7,710 nucleotides of DNA from Bacillota bacterium (GTDB taxonomy: Bacteria > Bacillota > Clostridia > Lachnospirales > Lachnospiraceae): the NCBI GenBank assembly GCA_023420085.1, contig JAEZWQ010000058.1, positions 1 through 7,710 of the forward strand. Reading direction: 5' to 3'. Both the position numbers and the translations under genes were made by a program. Below, one piece after another: positions 3,588-7,710 of the stretch; position 1 is the first letter of the stretch; every line of letters starts with the position of its first letter. The notes under the pieces were generated by a model. It was not told where the DNA came from. It did no database searches and worked only from the letters and a program-made list of their open reading frames with translations.

Positions 3588-4652
3588 ATGAACATAAACA
3601 ATATTTCTTATTTTATATACAAAACGGGAGCAAAAAAGAATATATGGCGATATGAAATAAGATATAAGGAAGTAGATGGTAAGGTTAAAAGAATAACCAA
3701 GCAAGGCTTTGAAACTAAAAGAGAAGCTAACAAAGAAGCTATAGAAGTGATAGACAAACTTGTAATAAGATCAGATGTAGAAACTAATATAACTACTATT
3801 AGCGAATTGTTTGATACATATATCAATAATTTGATTATAAGTGGTAGAAGTGATAAAACTATACAAATTAGAACTCAATCTAAAACATTTTATAAGGATC
3901 TGCTGCATTTAGATATAAGAAAACTTAGAAAAATTGATTTGCAAAATTTAATCAATAAAAGTTCAAATCTTACTTCATCTAGCATTAAAACTTATTTAAC
4001 ATCTATTAAAGGTGTTTGTGATTTAGCTATTGATATGGACCTTATTAAAGAAAATCCTACCGAGGGATTAAAGATATTTGAAAATGTTAAAAAGAAAAAA
4101 AATAAGAAAAAGACTGTCATTCTATCACCTCAAGAAATAAAAGACTTATACTTTTTCCTACAAGATATCAATATTGAATTGGCTCTTATAAGTCTTATTC
4201 AAGGTACTTGTGGACTTAGATTTGGTGAAGCTTTTTCTTTAAGGTATATAGATATCAAAAAAGACTATATCAATGTTGAAGTACAAAATGGAGATGATTC
4301 ATTGAAAACTCTCAACTCATATAGAAGTGTACCTCTTCCAGATTTTACCAAAAAGGAAATAAAAAACTTCTTAAAAAAAGGAGTTAACATAAGCGGAAAT
4401 CTTTTTAACTTTTATAAGCGTAATTCAGCAATAGGAATCATGAATAAAAGGCTAAAAGAATATAATGAAGACTTGTCAAGCCACGATTTAAGACATAGCT
4501 ATGGATCTAATTTAGTATCCGAGGGAGTAGACTTACCAACTGTAGCTAAATTAATGGGTGATAATTTAGAAACTATAACTGGAACGTATATTCATTCAAC
4601 GGATAAGGGTATGGACAAAGCTCATGAGGCAATAAAATTGTTAAACTTCTAA
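3588..4652 (+). CDS. int: Tyrosine-type site-specific integrase
   Basis: The ATG at 3588 is chosen because AAAGGAG (3573-3579) lies eight bases before it; an upstream TTG at 3561 has no ribosome site and would place that site inside the gene. The 354-residue product has an N-terminal arm-DNA-binding domain (about 8-65, with WRYEIRYKEVDGKVKR), a SAM-like core-binding domain (about 70-165) and the catalytic domain (about 178-350). Catalytic residues are visible: R211 in GLRFGEA, H299 and R302 in SHDLRHSYGS, and nucleophile Y334 in TGTYIH. The second conserved His (usual GH motif) is Asp in MGDN, a change seen in many phage and ICE integrases. It should catalyse integration and, with an excisionase not present here, excision of the element. 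Its place next to the chromosomal glycosylase gene marks the element boundary. Confidence 0.95.
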   Translation: MNINNISYFIYKTGAKKNIWRYEIRYKEVDGKVKRITKQGFETKREANKEAIEVIDKLVIRSDVETNITTISELFDTYINNLIISGRSDKTIQIRTQSKTFYKDLLHLDIRKLRKIDLQNLINKSSNLTSSSIKTYLTSIKGVCDLAIDMDLIKENPTEGLKIFENVKKKKNKKKTVILSPQEIKDLYFFLQDINIELALISLIQGTCGLRFGEAFSLRYIDIKKDYINVEVQNGDDSLKTLNSYRSVPLPDFTKKEIKNFLKKGVNISGNLFNFYKRNSAIGIMNKRLKEYNEDLSSHDLRHSYGSNLVSEGVDLPTVAKLMGDNLETITGTYIHSTDKGMDKAHEAIKLLNF

Positions 4653-4671
4653 CGTCACGCTCCCGTCACGC
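4653..4671. repeat. Two CGTCACGC direct repeats, probable integrase arm sites
   Basis: CGTCACGC occurs at 4653-4660 and again at 4664-4671. The 11-bp pitch is about one helical turn. The pair begins at the last base of the integrase stop codon and is strikingly GC-rich for this DNA. Short direct repeats next to an integrase gene are typical arm-type binding sites beside an attachment site. Confidence 0.55.
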
Positions 4672-4689
4672 CCTACCCTTTGAAGCATT

Positions 4690-4720
4690 GAAAAATAGCC
4701 ATTTATTTTCCTATTTTATT
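4690..4720. other. Likely right attachment region (attR), at the 3' end of the glycosylase gene
   Basis: AAAATAG (4692-4698) and CTATTTT (4711-4717) are inverted, 12 bases apart, and span the glycosylase stop codon (4703-4705). Tyrosine integrases often insert at gene ends and restore the gene. The glycosylase C-terminus looks complete, which agrees. The repeat is purely AT-rich and could instead be a weak terminator, so the exact core is unproven. Confidence 0.3.
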
Positions 4721-5593
4721 TTCTCTAGCATAATAAAATAAATATTGCTGAGCATATCCTCTATAATCACCAAATAAATCAATTCCATATTGTAATATTT
4801 GTTTATTTGGAATAGTTTCCTTTATATATAAATATTCCATTAGTCTTTTAACCCATACATCTACAGGAAAAGTCTTTACTCTATCATATCCAAAAAGTAA
4901 TATACAATCTCTTACTTTTGGGCCAATTCCCTCTAGTTCTAGTAAATTATCACCAAGAATTTCATCACTTAAATCATTACTATAATATTCTGGATTATTT
5001 AAATATGCCTTTGCTGCATTTACTATACGATAATTCCTGAATCCAACTTTCGCTATTTCCTTTACTTCTTCAGGATCAGCTACTGCAAGTTGTTCAGGTC
5101 TAGGAAAAGCATAATATTTAACTCCCTTATATTCCTCTATAAAATCACCATATGTTTCACTCAAAATTCGGATCGAGTTTTTAATACGTGGTATTTGATT
5201 ATTAGCAGAAATTATAAATGAAATTATCATTTCAAAACTTTCCTGATTTAGAATTCGAATCCCATATCCAAATTCCATAGCTTCTTTAAGACTTTCATTT
5301 ATACTATATGCAGGAACTTTAGATAGATTTTCTTTTATAAAATCATAATCTTTATCTAAATCAAAATAATGGTGCCATATATTTATAAAATCATCTTCAT
5401 TAGTATTTAAAATAATTATATCTTCATCATCATGATATATCTCTATTACTTTATTATAAGCTACAACAATATAAGATCCTGATTCAGTCTTATCCCATCT
5501 AAATGCTTGTCCACATTCAAAAATATGTTCTGTATTAAAGTTTTTTAATCCTTTTATTTTAATCCCATTCTGTATCGTTTGTATTTTGTACAT
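4703..5593 (-). CDS. ogg: 8-oxoguanine DNA glycosylase / AP lyase (Ogg family)
   Basis: The 296-residue protein has the complete architecture of bacterial OGG1-type enzymes: an N-terminal domain (FECGQAFRW at about 25-33), a helical domain with SANNQIPRI at 129-137, and the helix-hairpin-helix region LEGIGPKVRDC followed by FPVDVWVKR. K226 is the expected Schiff-base lysine and D245 the catalytic aspartate, equivalent to K249 and D268 of human OGG1. It removes 8-oxoguanine from DNA in base excision repair and nicks at the abasic site. AAAGGA stands five to six bases before the ATG at 5593, supporting this start, which overlaps the end of the sortase gene by 35 bases. The two are therefore probably cotranscribed and translationally coupled, though their functions seem unrelated. 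No clear terminator follows. The integrase element sits directly downstream without apparently truncating it. Confidence 0.93.
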   Translation of the reverse strand: MYKIQTIQNGIKIKGLKNFNTEHIFECGQAFRWDKTESGSYIVVAYNKVIEIYHDDEDIIILNTNEDDFINIWHHYFDLDKDYDFIKENLSKVPAYSINESLKEAMEFGYGIRILNQESFEMIISFIISANNQIPRIKNSIRILSETYGDFIEEYKGVKYYAFPRPEQLAVADPEEVKEIAKVGFRNYRIVNAAKAYLNNPEYYSNDLSDEILGDNLLELEGIGPKVRDCILLFGYDRVKTFPVDVWVKRLMEYLYIKETIPNKQILQYGIDLFGDYRGYAQQYLFYYARENKIGK

Positions 5594-6437
5594 CTTTATC
5601 CTTTAATTCTATCGCATGAACTACAAATCTACCTTCATCTGAAACATTGTCACATGTAGATAGTGTAATTATTTTATCCTCTTCCTTGAATTGCAAATTT
5701 AAACCGAAATCGTTTATTGATTTCTCTTGTATACCTTGAAGATATTCAACCCATTCTGACTTATCTCTATTCGGCTCTATATAATCATCATATTCGTGTG
5801 AATAATAAGCTGAAAATATCATATATTTTTTATATCCTTGTTCAGTATAAACTTCAACTATACGTTCTTTTTTAGCCTTTACTACTTCTGGATCTTCCAA
5901 GGTTAGTAATAATTTGAACATAGGAGAATAAAACTCCGGATGCGTTCTTAAGTTATGCCCAAAAAATGTTATATTCATATCTGAAAAATCTGGTTTATTC
6001 CATCCATTCATGAAAATAGTTCCTGGTCTTGAAGAATTTCCTTCCAAGTCTCTAAATAAATAATAATCATTATCTTCATGAACCCATGTTACAGGATTAT
6101 TAATTTTGAATTCTGGATTTTTTATAAAAGCATATATATCCTTATTTTCTAACTTAAGTCTTTCTATAGTTCTTTTTGCTATAAAATCTAACTGTTCTTT
6201 TGTTAATTTGTCATGATTTGATTCATCATCTATCTTCAACTCTTTATTAATCTCTTTTTCTAAATCAGTAACAATTTCATTTACTTTTTCTAATTTTTTT
6301 GTATTTTTATAGTTTTGATAATAATAATCACCAATTTTATATGCACTATATAAGATAATCGCTAAAAGAATTACTTGAATAATTGTAATAATAAAGTTTT
6401 TTCTTTTATTTTTGTTATTCTTTTTATTATCTTCCAT
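5559..6437 (-). CDS. srtB: Class B sortase
   Basis: The 292-residue protein has a basic, Asn/Lys-rich N-terminus and one membrane span at about 14-33 (FIITIIQVILLAIILYSAYK). A helical linker (about 42-100) precedes the catalytic domain. Catalytic residues are visible: H161 in FFGHNLR, C262 in TLSTC and R270 in DEGRF. The long helical segment between the His and Cys strands (about 165-245, with FYSPMFKLL) is the class B hallmark. It anchors secreted proteins to the cell wall or joins pilin subunits by transpeptidation at an NPQTN-like motif; no substrate gene is present here, so the target is unknown. The ATG at 6437 follows a G7 run (complement of 6442-6448) ending in GAG only two bases from the start, an unusual ribosome site. 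The gene overlaps the downstream glycosylase gene by 35 bases. Confidence 0.92.
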   Translation of the reverse strand: MEDNKKNNKNKRKNFIITIIQVILLAIILYSAYKIGDYYYQNYKNTKKLEKVNEIVTDLEKEINKELKIDDESNHDKLTKEQLDFIAKRTIERLKLENKDIYAFIKNPEFKINNPVTWVHEDNDYYLFRDLEGNSSRPGTIFMNGWNKPDFSDMNITFFGHNLRTHPEFYSPMFKLLLTLEDPEVVKAKKERIVEVYTEQGYKKYMIFSAYYSHEYDDYIEPNRDKSEWVEYLQGIQEKSINDFGLNLQFKEEDKIITLSTCDNVSDEGRFVVHAIELKDKDVQNTNDTEWD

Positions 6438-6441
6438 ATCT

Positions 6442-6448
6442 CCCCCCC
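6442..6448 (-). repeat. G7 run in the ribosome site of the sortase gene
   Basis: Seven consecutive G on the coding strand form most of the Shine-Dalgarno region, followed by AGAT and the ATG. Slippage here would alter ribosome-site strength or spacing, so it is a candidate contingency locus. Only one length is seen. Confidence 0.4.
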
Positions 6449-6483
6449 TATTGGATTTAATATTATTATTTTTATATTACTAG

Positions 6484-6501
6484 TATATTATAAATAATAT
6501 A
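6484..6501. repeat. 18-bp palindrome in the srtB-galT divergent region
   Basis: TATATTAT and ATAATATA are exact reverse complements around AA. It lies between the two divergent genes and could be an operator. All bases are A or T in an AT-rich gap, so chance is a real alternative. Confidence 0.25.
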
Positions 6502-6527
6502 GATTTTCTATTTTTAAATTTTAATAG

Positions 6528-6540
6528 TATAATTATATCA
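6528..6540. promoter_or_regulatory. Overlapping divergent -10 elements for galT and srtB
   Basis: TATAAT at 6528-6533 would serve galT, with a start near 6540 and the ribosome site AGGAGGA at 6554-6560, four bases before the ATG. On the minus strand the extended -10 TGATATAAT (complement of 6532-6540) would serve srtB with a leader of about 90 bases. Neither has a good -35. Another minus-strand TATAAT (complement of 6487-6492) is closer to srtB. Confidence 0.4.
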
Positions 6541-6563
6541 CAATATATATTTTAGGAGGAAAA

Positions 6564-7559
6564 ATGGCTGAGTTTAGATACAATCCATTACTAGATGATT
6601 GGACTATTGTAAATGGTGATAGACAACATAGACCTGATATGCCAAAAGATTATTGTGCATTTTGTCCAGGTTCAAATCAAATTAAAGATACATATACAGT
6701 TCTTAAATACGATAATGACTGGCCATCTATGATGCCAAACCCACCACAACCTGATGACATAGATACAGAATTATTTAAAACTGCACCATCTTATGGAAAA
6801 GCAGAAGTAATTTTATATTCTCCAAAACACGATGCGTCATTATGTGAATTAAGTATAGATCATCTTATAAAACTTGCTAATTTATGGAAAGAAAGATTTA
6901 TTGAAATAAAAAAAAATGAAAATATAAAATATATAATGCCTTTTGAAAATAGAGGTAAAGAAGTTGGAACTACACAACCTCATCCACACGGTCAAATATA
7001 TGGATATGGATTCATGCCTTTAAGACTTAAATTAGAGCTTGAAAACTCTAAGAAATTCTACGATAAAAATAATAAATCATTAATTTTATCAATAAGAGAT
7101 GAAGAACTTAAAGTAGACAAAAGAGTTATTTTCCAAAATGATAGCTTCGTAGTATTTTTACCATTCTATACAGACTTCCCTTATGGAGTATATATAGTTC
7201 CTTTAAAAGATGATGTTCATACATTTGAAGATTTTGATGAAAAAACTACAGTAGATTTTGCGGATATTTTGAAAAAAACACAAGGTATGTTTGATAAGCT
7301 ATACAACAAAGTGTTTCCATATATGATGTGTATCTATCAAACACCTGTAAACTCAGAACTTGAAAATGAATCTAAATCTTATTATAATTTCCATGTTAAG
7401 TTCTATCCTCCATTAAGAGGTGAAAACTCAATTAAATGGTACGCTTCATCAGAAATAGGAGCTTGGGCTAAAACAAATCCAAGAAGAGTTGAAGAGACCG
7501 TATTTGAATTAAAAGGCGCTTATAAAGAGTTTATGGAAGATAAAGAAGTTATATGGTAA
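6564..7559 (+). CDS. galT: Galactose-1-phosphate uridylyltransferase (class I)
   Basis: The 331-residue protein is a HIT-superfamily hexose-1-phosphate uridylyltransferase. H142 in QPHPHGQIYGY is the nucleophile that carries the uridylyl group; H140 and the N-terminal CAFC pair (C31, C34) with H89 (SPKHD) match the zinc ligands of the E. coli enzyme. It exchanges UMP between UDP-glucose and galactose-1-phosphate in the cytoplasmic Leloir pathway. The strong ribosome site AGGAGGA at 6554-6560 fixes the start. Length is close to the usual 330-350, so it is intact. No galK or galE is in the window; the gene stands alone, divergent from srtB. About 30 bases after its stop the IS1182-type element begins, and no terminator lies in between, so transcripts probably end at the hairpin inside the IS. 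Confidence 0.94.
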   Translation: MAEFRYNPLLDDWTIVNGDRQHRPDMPKDYCAFCPGSNQIKDTYTVLKYDNDWPSMMPNPPQPDDIDTELFKTAPSYGKAEVILYSPKHDASLCELSIDHLIKLANLWKERFIEIKKNENIKYIMPFENRGKEVGTTQPHPHGQIYGYGFMPLRLKLELENSKKFYDKNNKSLILSIRDEELKVDKRVIFQNDSFVVFLPFYTDFPYGVYIVPLKDDVHTFEDFDEKTTVDFADILKKTQGMFDKLYNKVFPYMMCIYQTPVNSELENESKSYYNFHVKFYPPLRGENSIKWYASSEIGAWAKTNPRRVEETVFELKGAYKEFMEDKEVIW

Positions 7560-7613
7560 CTAATTTCATAATTTAATATTCATAAAAAGGGGCTGTTGCA
7601 AAATAGCCTAACG

Positions 7614-7651
7614 AAAAAAGCGGTAAACTCGTGAGAGTTAACCGCTTTTTT
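7614..7651. terminator. Bidirectional terminator hairpin inside the IS end
   Basis: A6 plus GCGGTAAACTC (7614-7630) pairs with GAGTTAACCGC plus T6 (7635-7651) around a GTGA loop. There is one A-A mismatch in 17 positions. The A run on one side and T run on the other let it work in both directions. It would shield the transposase from transcription from galT and stop galT messages. Confidence 0.8.
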
Positions 7652-7659
7652 GGTATAAT
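7652..7659 (+). promoter_or_regulatory. Extended -10 promoter of the transposase
   Basis: The TGG at 7651-7653 followed by TATAAT at 7654-7659 forms an extended -10 that begins at the last T of the terminator. The expected transcription start, seven bases on, is the A of the ATG at 7666, which suggests a leaderless message. No Shine-Dalgarno sequence is present. Confidence 0.5.
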
Positions 7660-7665
7660 TAATGT

Positions 7666-7710
7666 ATGAACGAAAACAATACTATACAACAAAAGCTTAC
7701 ATTAAATCGT
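7666..7710 (+). CDS. IS1182-family transposase, N-terminal fragment (cut by the window edge)
   Basis: The 15 visible codons read MNENNTIQQKLTLNR. The NNTIQQxLTLN opening is what I recall at the start of one group of IS1182-family transposases, which are DDE enzymes of about 450-550 residues; the rest is outside the window. The gene is just inside the terminal repeat and terminator hairpin. No ribosome site precedes it, and the promoter places transcription initiation at or next to the ATG. A second frame from an ATG at 7662 is also open but starts nothing I recognise. Confidence 0.65.
   Translation, partial: MNENNTIQQKLTLNR

Larger units (their letters stand above)
1..4700. mobile_element. 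Right-hand part of an integrated element (phage- or ICE-like), left end outside the window
   Basis: The set of tyrosine integrase, Xre repressor, ImmA/IrrE-type peptidase, toxin-like protein and small membrane proteins is typical of accessory modules of integrated phages and conjugative elements. The integrase (ending at 4652) lies next to ordinary chromosomal genes, so the right boundary should fall near the 3' end of the glycosylase gene, around 4690-4720. No structural, replication or conjugation gene is present, and I could find no second attachment core at the left, so the type of element and its left end are unknown. Confidence 0.7.
7590..7710 (+). mobile_element. Left end of an IS1182-family insertion sequence (runs past the window)
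   Basis: GGGCTGTTGCAAAATAG, starting at about 7590, is the kind of terminal repeat I associate with IS1182-family elements. It is followed by a long terminator-like hairpin and the start of a transposase frame. The right end and any target duplication are outside the window, so the exact first base is uncertain by one or two. Confidence 0.7.

Noticed and set aside
3383..3601. Minus-strand frame of 72 codons over the integrase leader
   Set aside because: It crosses two terminator stems and the candidate RNA units, has no ribosome site, and its translation looks like random AT-rich sequence.
3608..3826. Minus-strand frame of 72 codons inside the integrase gene
   Set aside because: It is antisense to a well-supported integrase domain and lacks a ribosome site.
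1..7710. CRISPR array, tRNA or rRNA genes
   Set aside because: No regularly spaced repeats and no tRNA- or rRNA-like sequence were seen on either strand.

Overview
The window is AT-rich, with short intergenic gaps, Shine-Dalgarno sites of the AAGGAG type, a class B sortase and an IS1182-type insertion sequence. This fits a low-GC Gram-positive (Bacillota). An anaerobic coccus of the Anaerococcus/Finegoldia/Peptoniphilus kind is my guess and cannot be shown from this sequence.

Positions 1 to about 4700 look like the right-hand end of an integrated element (phage-derived or ICE-like) that continues to the left. In order it holds: a membrane-anchored protein of unknown function (169-804); three tiny hydrophobic peptides on the minus strand (1130 down to 766); a divergent control region with three TTGAA-N5-TTCAA operators (1172-1255); an Xre repressor and its ImmA/IrrE-type metallopeptidase in a translationally coupled operon (1300-2180); a PemK/MazF-fold toxin-like protein split by a coiled coil, with no protein antitoxin beside it (2599-3309); and a tyrosine integrase (3588-4652) at the element/chromosome boundary. 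The two gaps around the toxin-like gene each seem to hold a pair of convergent small RNA units with recognisable promoters and terminators.

Positions 4703 to 7559 look chromosomal: an Ogg-type 8-oxoguanine DNA glycosylase and a class B sortase overlap on the minus strand, and galT is divergent on the plus strand. From about 7590 to the end is the left end of an IS1182-family element: terminal repeat, near-perfect terminator hairpin and the first 15 codons of the transposase.

The repressor region is built like a lysis/lysogeny switch. One operator fills the spacer of a perfect consensus promoter (TTGACA-N17-TATAAT) driving the tiny membrane peptides, and another overlaps the -35 of the repressor's own promoter. 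By analogy with ImmR/ImmA of ICEBs1, the metallopeptidase would cleave the repressor on a signal, releasing the peptides. That the only visible divergent output is a run of 42-, 28- and 33-residue membrane peptides is the most unusual point in the window. The second is the MazF-like gene set between small RNAs, which makes an RNA antitoxin worth testing.
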